A stretch of 64,000 nt of DNA, from contig NZ_CP048711.1 in assembly GCF_010669285.1 (NCBI RefSeq), positions 4,278,001 to 4,342,000 of the forward strand. Reading direction: 5' to 3'. The notes below the pieces were generated by a model. The model made no database searches and was not told the origin of the DNA. It saw only the letters and a program-made list of their open reading frames with translations. The translations under genes were made by a program, and so were the position numbers. Shown here piece by piece: positions 33,729-42,787 of this stretch. The DNA comes from Kineobactrum salinum. Its GTDB lineage: Bacteria; Pseudomonadota; Gammaproteobacteria; Pseudomonadales; Halieaceae. Numbering within the stretch: the first letter of the stretch is position 1; the number at the start of each line of letters is the position of its first letter.

Positions 33729-34481
33729 ATGAATGAAGGAGCCGGCAGCGCCGCCGGGAAAGGCTCATTGTCACCGTTGTGGGCGACGGCCGCCGGCGTG
33801 GTCCTGGTAGGGATCCTGTTGGCGATACTGGTCTATTTCGATATCCACATCCAGCTGCTCGCCATGCTGGAATGGGTGGAGCGGCAGGGGGCCTGGGCGG
33901 CTGTCCTGTTTATCCTGATCATGGCGCTGGTGGTGGTGTTGTTGCTGCCGGGCATTTTTTTTACCGCCGGAGCGGGTTTTGTCTTCGGCGTCGTCGAGGG
34001 TACTGTTCTGGTTGTGGCAGGCACTACCCTGGGAGCTGTATTGGCTTTTTTGATCGCACGCTACCTGTTTGGCGAGCGGGCCAGGCAATTCATTGTCGAG
34101 CACAGCAAGCTGAAACTGGTGCACGCCGAGATGTCGCGCAACGACTGGAAGGTCGTCCTGCTGACCCGGCTGATCCCGTTCTTTCCCGGCAAGCTCTCGA
34201 ATTATTTTTTCGGCCTGACCGGTTTCCGGTTGGGGGGCTACGCGGTGGGCTCGCTGGTCGGGTTCATTCCATTTTCACTGCACAATGTTTATCTGGGGTC
34301 ACTCGCGGCTGATATCGCCGCTGTTGCCCAGAGCGAACTGGGCCGGACACCGGTGCAGTGGCTGCTCTATGGCGCCGGCTTCGTCGCCACCGTGGCCGCG
34401 GTAGTGTACTTCAATCGTCTGGCCCAGCGCGCGCTGGGGCAATACACCGAAACGAGTGACAACGAAAAAGGAGCATTATGA
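33729..34481 (+). CDS. TVP38/TMEM64 (DedA-superfamily) membrane protein
   Basis: Inner-membrane protein of 250 residues with about six hydrophobic segments. The family core is visible as LLLPGIFFTAGAGFVFGVVE, AFLIARYLFGERARQFI and LLTRLIPFFPGKLSNYFFGL followed by GLTGFRLGGYAVGSLVG. DedA-superfamily proteins move or flip lipids such as undecaprenyl phosphate or phospholipids. It overlaps the next gene by four bases (ATGA) and opens a four-gene operon with a glycosidase-like protein, a GT4 glycosyltransferase and a phosphodiesterase/EEP fusion, which suggests a lipid substrate for the set. Confidence 0.92.
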   Translation: MNEGAGSAAGKGSLSPLWATAAGVVLVGILLAILVYFDIHIQLLAMLEWVERQGAWAAVLFILIMALVVVLLLPGIFFTAGAGFVFGVVEGTVLVVAGTTLGAVLAFLIARYLFGERARQFIVEHSKLKLVHAEMSRNDWKVVLLTRLIPFFPGKLSNYFFGLTGFRLGGYAVGSLVGFIPFSLHNVYLGSLAADIAAVAQSELGRTPVQWLLYGAGFVATVAAVVYFNRLAQRALGQYTETSDNEKGAL

Positions 34482-36730
34482 GTTGGGCGAGTTGGCTGCC
34501 CTGGCGCTTTATCCTCAGCCGCGCGGCGCGCCGCCAGGGCTTCCTGGACCCTATTGAATTGATGGCAAGGCTGCGCGCGCTGGCCCAGCCCTCCGAGGTC
34601 GATGAGCCGGTGGAGTTGCTGCGGGCAGGTCTTGTGTTTCACGCCCGCGGCCTGATCAACACCAAGGTAATACAGCACAATCTGGACTGGGTCTGGCCCT
34701 ACTGGATAGACCGCCAGTTCGACCCTCGCGATCCCTCGTTTATTCCGCGAGCGTTTTCCATTTCCCACATCAATCTGACCCATCGCAACTGGACCGCAAT
34801 TGGCCATCCCGACTGCGAGGAACTGCCCATCGTCGATCCGCGCGGCCTGCTGACGCCGTTGCTGGACGGCTGGTCCGTCGACTGCTGGATCATCACCGAC
34901 GACGGTCGCTGCCTGCTGCCCTCCAGAGCGGTCGAGGTTGAGCAGCACCAGGAGCTGGATCGCGGTGTGGCCGTGGTGACCCGCACCGGCCAGGCGGGCC
35001 TGCAGCTGACTACCCGGGTCGAGGTTGAGGTGGTGGAAGGCGAGGCTGTGTGCAGGCTGGCGGCCACCGCTACCGCGGATACCGGGGCGTGGCTGGTACT
35101 GGCCCTGCGTTCCTGCAATCCGGAAGGCGTCAGTTTTATCCATCAGGTGGCGCTCGCTGACGACAGGCGCAGCTGGCGCGTCGATGAGCATCACAGCCTG
35201 GAATTCAGCGAGCCGGTGGCAAGGCACCATGTATCCGACTACCAGCATGGCGATGTCTTCATACACCTCGACGAACATGAAGACAGCCAACAGGGCAGCT
35301 GCAAGGTGGGGATGGCCACCGCGGCCGCGATGTTTCCGCTGCAGCCGGGAATTGAACGGACGATTACCGCGACGATGCCGCTGCGGGAGTCCGGGCCGCA
35401 GACTCTGGTAGCCGGAGCCTGGGACGAGATCAGGGCCCAGGCCTGCAAGCTCAGTTGCCCCGAGCCCAGGTACCAGATGCTGTATGATGCCGCGGTCTCT
35501 TCGCTGGTGCTGCATTCGCCCGATGACGTCTACCCCGGGCCGTATACCTACAAGCGGTTCTGGTTTCGCGACGCCGCCTTTCTGATCCATGCGCTGTTGT
35601 GCCTGGGTCTGAATGCGCGGGCCGAGCGCGCGCTGGCACGCTTCCCGGCGCGGCAGACGCCGCTGGGCTATTTTCGTTCACAGGACGGGGAGTGGGACTC
35701 CAACGGCGAAGTCCTGTGGATATTGCAACGCTTTGAACAGTTGACCGGTGCCCGGCTCGATCCGGGATGGCACGGTCCGATCAAGCGGGCCGCACGCTGG
35801 ATCATTCGCAAACGTCTCGACAGCAAACTGGACGCACCGCATGCGGGTCTGTTGCCTGCGGGGTTCAGCGCCGAGCACCTGGGCCCCAACGATTTCTACT
35901 ACTGGGACGACTTCTGGAGCGTGTCCGGCCTGCACGCCGCTGCTGAATTGATCGCTGATCAGGACGCCGGAGCCGCCGCGGATTTTACCGCGGCGGCACA
36001 GGATTTTGCCGCCGCGATTGACCGCAGCCTCGAACAATGCGCGCGCCGGCTGCGGCGTCCGGGCATGCCTGCTTCCCCCTACCGGCGCCTGGACTCTGGG
36101 GCGATCGGTTCTCTGGTGGCAGGGTACCCCTTGCAGGCCTGTGCGCCGGACGATGTCCGGCTGCAGGACACGGTCGATTTCCTGCTGGCGAAGTGCTTCC
36201 TGGACGATGCCTTTTTCCAGGACATGATTCATTCGGGACTCAATGCCTACCTGACCCTGCATGTGGCGCAGGTCCTGCTGCGTGCCGGTAATCCGCGCTA
36301 CCTGGATTTGATGGATGCGGTAGCCGGCCTGGCCACGTCCACGGGGCAGTGGCCGGAAGCGATCCACCCCCGCACCATGGGAGGCTGCATGGGTGATGGA
36401 CACCATGTCTGGGCCTCGGCCGAATGGATACTGATGCTCCGGCACTGCTTTGTGCGGGAGGAGGGCGAGCGGTTGATTCTCTGCGCGGGGGTCCCGGCCC
36501 GCTGGCTGACACAGCGCTCCCCGGTATCCTTCGGCCCCGCTCCGACAAGCTTCGGCACGGTTTCCGTGATTGTCACGCCACTGGACAATGAGCAGACACG
36601 CGTTGAGTGGCAGGCTGACTGGCACGCTGAGCCGCCGCCAATAGAGCTGAGACTGCCCGGCCATGAGGTCGTGAGCGTCACCCCGGGTGTTACTTCTATG
36701 ATTCTTTCGCACGAGGGCGCCCCCCGATGA
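34478..36730 (+). CDS. six-hairpin-glycosidase-like protein of unknown specificity
   Basis: A 750-residue protein without signal peptide. The N-terminal ~330 residues are beta-rich. The C-terminal half (~330-690) has the alternating helical pattern of six-hairpin glycosidases, with YTYKRFWFRDAAFLIHALLC, a DGEWDSNGEVLWIL stretch, DFYYWDDFWSVSGLHAAAEL and WPEAIHPRTMGGCMGDGHHV. The acidic residues in WFRD, YYWDDFW and PEAIH are candidates for catalysis; I cannot assign them. It overlaps TVP38 upstream and the GT4 gene downstream (both ATGA), a strict one-to-one arrangement. The N-terminal segment mentions no membrane anchor, so it probably acts in the cytoplasm beside the GT4 enzyme, perhaps on its product. 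Confidence 0.7.
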   Translation: MSWASWLPWRFILSRAARRQGFLDPIELMARLRALAQPSEVDEPVELLRAGLVFHARGLINTKVIQHNLDWVWPYWIDRQFDPRDPSFIPRAFSISHINLTHRNWTAIGHPDCEELPIVDPRGLLTPLLDGWSVDCWIITDDGRCLLPSRAVEVEQHQELDRGVAVVTRTGQAGLQLTTRVEVEVVEGEAVCRLAATATADTGAWLVLALRSCNPEGVSFIHQVALADDRRSWRVDEHHSLEFSEPVARHHVSDYQHGDVFIHLDEHEDSQQGSCKVGMATAAAMFPLQPGIERTITATMPLRESGPQTLVAGAWDEIRAQACKLSCPEPRYQMLYDAAVSSLVLHSPDDVYPGPYTYKRFWFRDAAFLIHALLCLGLNARAERALARFPARQTPLGYFRSQDGEWDSNGEVLWILQRFEQLTGARLDPGWHGPIKRAARWIIRKRLDSKLDAPHAGLLPAGFSAEHLGPNDFYYWDDFWSVSGLHAAAELIADQDAGAAADFTAAAQDFAAAIDRSLEQCARRLRRPGMPASPYRRLDSGAIGSLVAGYPLQACAPDDVRLQDTVDFLLAKCFLDDAFFQDMIHSGLNAYLTLHVAQVLLRAGNPRYLDLMDAVAGLATSTGQWPEAIHPRTMGGCMGDGHHVWASAEWILMLRHCFVREEGERLILCAGVPARWLTQRSPVSFGPAPTSFGTVSVIVTPLDNEQTRVEWQADWHAEPPPIELRLPGHEVVSVTPGVTSMILSHEGAPR

Positions 36731-38016
36731 ATATCGTATTGTTCACCAATACCTTCACGCCCCATGTCGGAGGTGTGGCAAGATCAGTTGAGGCCTTCAG
36801 CGCGGAGTACCGCAAGGCCGGTCACCAGGTGCTGGTGGTGGCTCCCGAGTTCGCAGGCACTGCCGCGGACGAACACGGTGTGGTCCGTATTCCGGCGATC
36901 CAGAACTTCAATGCCAGCGACTTCTCGGTGGCATTGCCGGTGCCGAGCAGGCTGAGCGGTATCCTGGACGACTTCGAGCCCGATATCATTCACTCCCAGC
37001 ACCCCTTCCTGCTCGGCAATACCGCGCTTCGCATAGCGCGCCAGCGCAGTTTGCCGCTGCTGTTCACCCACCATACGCTGTATGAACAATATACCCATTA
37101 CGTGCCCGGAGATTCGCCGCTACTGCAACGTTTTGTGATCGAACTGGCAACGCTCTACGCCAACCTCTGCAGCCAGGTTTTTGCCCCCAGCGAAAGCATA
37201 CGGGACCTGCTGCTGGAGCGCGGTGTCATTACGCCGATCCTGGTGGTTCCCACCGGGGTGAACCTGGAGCGATTCAGCCAGGGTGACCGGGCCGGTTTTC
37301 GCCACCAGCTGGGTATCGACGACAACGCATTTGTAATCGGCCACCTGGGCCGGTTGGCGCCGGAGAAGAACCTGGAATTCCTGGCACAGGCAGCGGCCGA
37401 CTACGTGGCGTCGCATCCGCGGGCCCGCTTTCTTGTCGTTGGCAAGGGCCCGTCGGAGCAGGCGATACGGGATCTGTTCTCGCGCGCCGGTATCAGCGAC
37501 AGGTTGATATTGCCCGGTGTGCTCGAGGGCGAACGACTTGCTGACGCGCTTGCGGCGATGGACGTCTTTGCCTTTGCATCCACCAGCGAAACCCAGGGGA
37601 TGGTATTGACCGAGGCGATGGCAGCCGGCCTGCCGGTGGTGGCGCTGGACGCTTCCGGTGTGCGGGAAGTCGTGCGGGACGGGAACAATGGCCGTCTGCT
37701 GCAGACCGCGGATGTGGCGGACTTCAGTGCCGCGCTGTCCTGGGTCGGGGCGAAATCGGAGCTGGAAATGCAGTCTTTGCGCAAAGCCGCACACGACACC
37801 GCGGCGGCCTTTTCCATGCCGCGCTGTGCCGCGAAGGCGTTGGCCTGTTATGAATCCCTGGCCGTGGTGCCGTCAGAGCACCAACACGGTGACGAAACTG
37901 CCTGGGAACAGGTGGTGGCGCGAATCAGGACCGAGTGGGACATTGTCAAGTATATGGCCCAGGCAGGGGATGAAGCATTGACTGAGTGGTCGAGCAATCG
38001 CAGCAGTCCTCCCTGA
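36727..38016 (+). CDS. GT4-family glycosyltransferase
   Basis: GT-B glycosyltransferase, 429 residues. The acceptor-side start has TNTFTPHVGGVARSVEAFS, and FTHHTLYEQYTHYVPG is typical of lipid-directed GT4 enzymes such as the diacylglycerol glucosyltransferase and PimB groups. The donor domain has HLGRLAPEKNLEFLAQAA and the E-x7-E motif in SETQGMVLTEAMAAGLPVVA. A charged tail of ~60 residues (EWDIVKYMAQAG) follows the catalytic part. It overlaps the glycosidase-like gene by four bases. The product is likely a glycolipid, inferred from GT4 subtype and the DedA-type neighbour. Confidence 0.9.
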   Translation: MNIVLFTNTFTPHVGGVARSVEAFSAEYRKAGHQVLVVAPEFAGTAADEHGVVRIPAIQNFNASDFSVALPVPSRLSGILDDFEPDIIHSQHPFLLGNTALRIARQRSLPLLFTHHTLYEQYTHYVPGDSPLLQRFVIELATLYANLCSQVFAPSESIRDLLLERGVITPILVVPTGVNLERFSQGDRAGFRHQLGIDDNAFVIGHLGRLAPEKNLEFLAQAAADYVASHPRARFLVVGKGPSEQAIRDLFSRAGISDRLILPGVLEGERLADALAAMDVFAFASTSETQGMVLTEAMAAGLPVVALDASGVREVVRDGNNGRLLQTADVADFSAALSWVGAKSELEMQSLRKAAHDTAAAFSMPRCAAKALACYESLAVVPSEHQHGDETAWEQVVARIRTEWDIVKYMAQAGDEALTEWSSNRSSPP

Positions 38017-38055
38017 GGCCGGACCTCAGTTCATCCATTGCAACAAGGAGTCGGG

Positions 38056-40524
38056 ATGTTCCGTCATTTCCGCGCATTTCTCCGGCTCAGCCGTCGGCGG
38101 CTGAATCGGGCACACTGGCTGACCCGGGCGATGAAGCTGCCGGACTCGGCCGTCGACTCGACCCGGCCCGGGCTGGTCATGATCCAGGTGGACGGGCTTT
38201 CCCGGCCCGAACTCGCCCTGGCCCTGGAGCGGGGAGAGATGCCCTTTCTCAAGCGGCTTCTGCGGCGCGAGTCCTGCAAGCTGCATACCATGTACTCGGG
38301 ACTGCCCGCAGCTACCCCGGCGGTCCAGGCCGAATTGTTCTACGGGGTTCGCACTGCGGTGCCCGCGTTTTCCTTTCGCTCCAGCGGTTCCGGCAAGCTG
38401 GTGCGCATGTATGAGCCCGAAGCGGCGGAGCAAGTGGAAGCCCGACTGGAGCAGGAGGGTGAGCCGCTGCTGGCCCAAGGCAGTGCCTATTCCGACAATT
38501 TCACGGGTGGCGCGGCCGAGGCGCACTTCTGTCCTGCCGCGCTGGGCTGGGGGCCGAGCATCCGCGCCGCCAATCCGAATGCCACGTTTTTGTTGCTGAT
38601 CACCAACCTGTACAGCCTGGTGCGCATCCTGGTGCTGTTGCCGGTCGAGTTGGTGCTGGCTCTGGTTGACTTCGGACGCGGTCTGGCGAAGGGCAGGAAT
38701 TTCCTGAAGGAGCTGAAGTTCGTACCCACCCGGGTGGCGATCTGCATTTTGCTGCGCGAACTCTGTGTCATTGGCGGCAGAATAGACATCAACCGTGGCC
38801 TGCCGATTATCCATATCAATCTGCTGGGTTACGATGAGCAATCCCACCGGCGCGGACCGGCCTCGCGGTTTGCCCACTGGACCCTGAAGGGTATAGATGA
38901 CGCCATCGCTCGCCTGTGGCGTGCGGCACATTCCGCCCCCGGCCGTCATTACGATGTCTGGATATACTCTGACCATGGCCAGCACCACGCCAGTTCCTAC
39001 CATAAATTGCAGGGCTACAGCGTCAAAGAGGCGGTGGATTTGGTGTTGGCGGGACTCGAAACCCGCTCCGGGCCGGCCCCGGGGGGCGCGCCGGAAACAG
39101 TGGAGACCCATCGAGTCCGGCTGCTGGGTGGCGGCAGGTTCCAGCGCCTGTTCTCGGTGTTCCAGTCCGGACCGGACTCTGAGGAGCTGCAGGTGGCGTC
39201 GCTGGGGCCAGTGGCCTTCGTGTATCCGCCCGGGGATCTCGGCGCAACGCAACGGGTTTTTCTCGCCAGCGAACTGGTGCGCGCCCACGGGGTGCCGGTG
39301 GCGATCACACGCGACCAAAAGGGGGCTCTGCGCGCCTGGACGGCCACCGGTGAATTTGCCCTGCCGCGTGATACTGCGAGTCTGTTTGGGCGATCGCATC
39401 CCTTTGTTGCCGAATTGCCCGACGACCTCGCCCGGCTGTGCAATCATCCGGAGGCAGGCGAGCTGGTGCTGCTGGGTTGGCACGCGGGAGCAAAGCCGAT
39501 TACCTTTGCAGAGGAAAACGGCTCCCACGCCGGTGCTACGCCGCAGGAAACCACGGCCTTCGCCCTGTTGCCGTCAGATACGCTGCTGCCCGACAGGCCG
39601 CGGGACTACCTGCGGCCGCTGGATTTGCGCGAAGCGGCACTGCAGCACCTTGGCCGCCGCTCCTTCGCACCGCGCAACAAGCGCATCCAGGTGGTGGAGA
39701 AACCCTCGCGCCAGTTGCGCATCGTCACCTATAACGTCCACAGCTGCATTGGCATGGATGGCAAGCTTTCCGCCCGCCGCATCGCCCGCGTGATCGCGCG
39801 CACCCAACCGGATATCGTGGCCCTGCAGGAACTGGATGTTGGCCGCTCCCGCAGCGGTCACGAAAACCAGGCCCAGGTCATTGCTCACTACCTGACGATG
39901 GAACACCATTTCCATCCAGTGATTCATGTAGAGAACGAGCAATACGGTGACGCGATACTCAGCCACCTGCCGATGCGCCTGGTCAAGGCAGCCTGTTTGC
40001 CACCGGTGCCCGGGCCCGGTTCACGGCGCGAACCGCGGGGCGCCGTCTGGGTCGCGGTGGAGGTGATGGGAACCGAGATCCAGGTGATCAACACGCATCT
40101 CGGACTGTGGCCAGGCGAGCGCCTGCGCCAGGTCCAGGAATTGCTGGGCCGCAACTGGCTGGGACACCCCGACTGCCAGGGACCGGTCATCCTGTGCGGT
40201 GATTTCAACGCCACCCCGGGGTCCGCGGTATGCAGGATGTTGCGCGCCCGCCTCGATGATGCCCAGATAGAACTGGCGTCTCACCGGCCCCGCAATACGT
40301 TTTCCAGCAATATACCTGCGGCCCGTATCGACCACATTTTTCTGGGGGGCGGAGTTGAGGTCACCGCCATCGACACGCCGCAGTCCCAACTCGCGAGGCT
40401 GGCCTCAGACCATCGGCCCCTGGTGGCGACGCTCAAGCTCCCCGTCGCGATGCCTGACACCTCCGCCATGAGTTCCACCAGCGGCGCGCCGGCTCAGGAG
40501 CCGGGTTCGAAGGTGGCTTCATAG
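38056..40524 (+). CDS. alkaline-phosphatase-superfamily phosphodiesterase fused to an EEP domain
   Basis: About 822 residues with two phosphoesterase domains. Residues ~35-330 resemble type I phosphodiesterases: VMIQVDGLSRPELALALERG (metal Asp), SGLPAATPAVQAELFYGV (possible Thr nucleophile), INLLGYDEQSHRRGP and IYSDHGQHHASSYH (metal His/Asp). A hydrophobic stretch at ~185-215 (LLITNLYSLVRILVLLPVEL) may anchor it in the membrane. From ~552 an endonuclease/exonuclease/phosphatase domain follows: RIVTYNVHSC, IVALQELDVG, INTHLGLWPG, CGDFNATPGS and SDHRPL, with all catalytic positions present. AAGGAG at 38045-38050 sets the start at 38056. Last gene of the operon; its 3' end overlaps the convergent DUF748 gene by 31 bases. 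Confidence 0.82.
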   Translation: MFRHFRAFLRLSRRRLNRAHWLTRAMKLPDSAVDSTRPGLVMIQVDGLSRPELALALERGEMPFLKRLLRRESCKLHTMYSGLPAATPAVQAELFYGVRTAVPAFSFRSSGSGKLVRMYEPEAAEQVEARLEQEGEPLLAQGSAYSDNFTGGAAEAHFCPAALGWGPSIRAANPNATFLLLITNLYSLVRILVLLPVELVLALVDFGRGLAKGRNFLKELKFVPTRVAICILLRELCVIGGRIDINRGLPIIHINLLGYDEQSHRRGPASRFAHWTLKGIDDAIARLWRAAHSAPGRHYDVWIYSDHGQHHASSYHKLQGYSVKEAVDLVLAGLETRSGPAPGGAPETVETHRVRLLGGGRFQRLFSVFQSGPDSEELQVASLGPVAFVYPPGDLGATQRVFLASELVRAHGVPVAITRDQKGALRAWTATGEFALPRDTASLFGRSHPFVAELPDDLARLCNHPEAGELVLLGWHAGAKPITFAEENGSHAGATPQETTAFALLPSDTLLPDRPRDYLRPLDLREAALQHLGRRSFAPRNKRIQVVEKPSRQLRIVTYNVHSCIGMDGKLSARRIARVIARTQPDIVALQELDVGRSRSGHENQAQVIAHYLTMEHHFHPVIHVENEQYGDAILSHLPMRLVKAACLPPVPGPGSRREPRGAVWVAVEVMGTEIQVINTHLGLWPGERLRQVQELLGRNWLGHPDCQGPVILCGDFNATPGSAVCRMLRARLDDAQIELASHRPRNTFSSNIPAARIDHIFLGGGVEVTAIDTPQSQLARLASDHRPLVATLKLPVAMPDTSAMSSTSGAPAQEPGSKVAS

Positions 40525-41543
40525 GCATCGACAAAGGCATTGCGCAGCGCAGAGACGAAGGCTTGCCAGCCGCTGATGTCCTGCTGGTCGAGGTTGCCCC
40601 GGATCTCTATTCTTGAGGCGATCCGGTTCTCCGGCTGATTCCGGAATAGTCGTCCCAGCGCGCCGACCAGAGCTTCCCAGGCGGCGCTGAGCGGTCCCTG
40701 TTCGAGGTCCTCGTCGAGATCCAGTATCACGACGTTGTCGAGCAGAGGCTTGGCATAGCCCTCCAGCTGGCCATCCTCGGCCTGCAGTTCCAGCAGGAAG
40801 TCGCCATCGCCGGATTCGAAATCGAAATTGCCGTAGGCTTCACTGAGAGCATTCAGGCGCCGCAGCTCAATTCCGGTGATTTTCAACCTGAGGCTGAAAT
40901 TCTGGAAGTCCCCCAATGGATCGAGTTGGCCGTCGAGCGAGGTCTCCGCATTGTCGAGCATGATGCCGGTGATATGCAGCCTGGCCCGCTGGGCCCCGGC
41001 GCTGCGATCGATATTGGTGATATTGTCGACAACCCCGTTGATGTCGGCCAGGATGATGTCCACTGGTGGGTCGGAGTTGAAGTTGCGGAAGTGAATGGCG
41101 CCCTGGTGCAGCCCGAGCCGGTTGATCTCCACCGGCGTCAGGCGTTGCAGCGCCTGCTGCCAGTTGGTGCCCGCGCCGCTCTGGCGGCCAAACTCTACAT
41201 CGTCCACGAAATTGAGCTCCGGGTGATGGAAATCGATCTCCGCGACGACCGCGCCGCGCCACAGCTCGGACCAGCTTATGGACAAATCCGCCGCCTCCAC
41301 CCGGAACAGCGGTACCGGAATCTCCCTGGAGGTCTTGGTGATGGTCACGTCCGTCAAGGTATACGCTCCGCGCCACAGGTCGATATCCACGGCGGAGACA
41401 TATCCGCTGTACTCGCCCATGTCCGCCATCCGGTCGTTGAGGTAATCCCTGGCCAGCCACGGCAGGCTGGCTCTCAATACCAGCAGCAGCACAGCAACAG
41501 CAGAGAGGATCAGAACAAGGCGGAAACGGTTTTTGGCGGGCAT
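40494..41543 (-). CDS. DUF748/AsmA-like membrane-anchored protein
   Basis: Protein of 349 residues with a single N-terminal hydrophobic anchor (LVLILSAVAVLLLVLRASLP) and a periplasmic beta-rich part. SLPWLARDYLNDRMADMG, YTLTDVTITKTSREIPVPLF and DLSISWSELWRGAVVAEIDF are characteristic of DUF748/AsmA-type proteins, now linked to lipid transfer between membranes. It lacks the long repeat region of larger members. The gene is convergent with the phosphodiesterase/EEP gene and overlaps its end. A lipid-transport role would fit the neighbouring operon but is inference. Confidence 0.85.
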   Translation of the reverse strand: MPAKNRFRLVLILSAVAVLLLVLRASLPWLARDYLNDRMADMGEYSGYVSAVDIDLWRGAYTLTDVTITKTSREIPVPLFRVEAADLSISWSELWRGAVVAEIDFHHPELNFVDDVEFGRQSGAGTNWQQALQRLTPVEINRLGLHQGAIHFRNFNSDPPVDIILADINGVVDNITNIDRSAGAQRARLHITGIMLDNAETSLDGQLDPLGDFQNFSLRLKITGIELRRLNALSEAYGNFDFESGDGDFLLELQAEDGQLEGYAKPLLDNVVILDLDEDLEQGPLSAAWEALVGALGRLFRNQPENRIASRIEIRGNLDQQDISGWQAFVSALRNAFVDAYEATFEPGS

Positions 41544-41589
41544 GCAAGCTACTCCCGTGAGGTTGTGGTCATGGGTGCCGGGCTGCCCG

Positions 41590-42102
41590 TCACAGTAGCC
41601 GCGCAGAATTTCCCATCACCGCCCTGGCATGATTCCGTTCGGTCTCGTTTGAGCAGTGCACTATCACCAACCAGGCGCCGGGAGGGGCTGCCAATGGGTC
41701 CGCCATCCCCGGCAACGGCGGGCCGGGCTCATCGCGCAAAGACAGCACCATCCGAACCACAAAGCCGAACGCAAGGCAGAAGAAAGCGGCTGCGCAGGCG
41801 ATCAAAAGGGGGCTGGATTGCAGTGCCGGTGGTCCGTAGCGCAGCCACAACAGCGCGAGCAGGGAGCCCAGGCCCAGACAGCCCAGACCCAGCCCGACAT
41901 GGAGCTTGCCGCGAATCAGTCCTTTCGTGCGCTTGGCTGCCCGCGGCTGACTCTCAGCGGACTGGCGGCATTCGATGCGGTCGCGCTGGAAGCCGGCAGG
42001 GCCACTGAGATATTGCACGGCAATATCGGCCGAGGCCGCGGTGTCAAATGCTGCACACACGAGGAAGGGATGGGTATTGTCGGTGAGCCCGGTCTTGTCC
42101 AT
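41590..42102 (-). CDS. hypothetical protein with two membrane segments
   Basis: About 170 residues from ATG 42102 (the frame is open to 42177). A soluble N-terminal part (PFLVCAAFDTAASADIAVQY) is followed by two hydrophobic segments (VGLGLGCLGLGSLLALLWLR and LLIACAAAFFCLAFGFVVRM) and a soluble C-terminal part (AWLVIVHCSNETERNHARAV). The flanking parts look like two halves of a small alpha/beta domain, similar in layout to general-stress-type integral proteins. No clear ribosome site is seen, and no named family is recognised. Confidence 0.6.
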   Translation of the reverse strand: MDKTGLTDNTHPFLVCAAFDTAASADIAVQYLSGPAGFQRDRIECRQSAESQPRAAKRTKGLIRGKLHVGLGLGCLGLGSLLALLWLRYGPPALQSSPLLIACAAAFFCLAFGFVVRMVLSLRDEPGPPLPGMADPLAAPPGAWLVIVHCSNETERNHARAVMGNSARLL

Positions 42103-42440
42103 GGTGTGTTGTACTACGTTCAAAAAATGCAGTGAACCTGGTGGCCGGAACGTTCCACCGGCCGTCGCAGCATTCACATTGATTTACCCATGCAGTTCAC
42201 GTGCCATTCGGGTGCTACTGGCAGGCAACCGTCGGCAGCTCGGGTCAACAGCACATCACGGTATTTTTATTGTTGCTGTTACAGTGTGTGCGTATGGTGC
42301 CGTCATGGCGGGAAAACGTACAGTATTCGGGGTGCATTTACAAATCGGCCGGCTTCCTGGGACCAGCAAGCTGGCGGCGCGGAAATCGGCAGATGAGCCA
42401 CTATTTCCGGGGTGCAGTACCAGAAAGCGTGGGTGTGGTG
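42103..42440. other. intergenic region
   Basis: No gene is supported in these 338 bases. Short open frames on the plus strand start inside the region without ribosome sites and show no family features. It presumably holds the promoter of the minus-strand two-segment membrane protein gene. Confidence 0.35.
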
Positions 42441-42719
42441 TCATGGCCTGGCTTCCCGGGAGGGCCGGATCCGGGAGTCGGCGGAGGCGGCCTCGTTTTT
42501 GCGGCTGCCGCGGATATTGATCGCAAACAGGCCTACCTGCAGCGCAATCAGCGCATAGGCGCTGGCGTACCAGCCCCACACTATCCACAGGACATTGCTC
42601 AGGATAAACCAGCCGAAGCCCCAGCGCCGCTTGTTGGCTGATTGGGAGCCGACCAGCCATGCCGCGATGAGCGTGGCCGCCATCGCGGGCCACTGTGTTG
42701 CGTCCAGTACTGCCTCCAT
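42441..42719 (-). CDS. small membrane protein, 92 residues
   Basis: Three hydrophobic segments: WPAMAATLIAAWLVGS, GWFILSNVLWIVWGWYASAY and ALIALQVGLFAINIRG, followed by a charged tail. The W/N/G pattern resembles small inner-membrane proteins related to PnuC-like or SemiSWEET-like helices, but no function is assigned. The ATG is the only plausible start. It lies 68 bases downstream of exoD on the same strand. Confidence 0.7.
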   Translation of the reverse strand: MEAVLDATQWPAMAATLIAAWLVGSQSANKRRWGFGWFILSNVLWIVWGWYASAYALIALQVGLFAINIRGSRKNEAASADSRIRPSREARP

Positions 42720-42787
42720 TGGTGTTTTCTCCAGGGTCGTATCACTGCTGGCAAAGCCGATAAGGCACGGTGCCGCGGGTCCGAAGC

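Noticed and set aside
34367-35590. 407-residue minus-strand open frame
   Set aside because: It is the antisense shadow of the glycosidase-like gene, with repetitive low-complexity translation.
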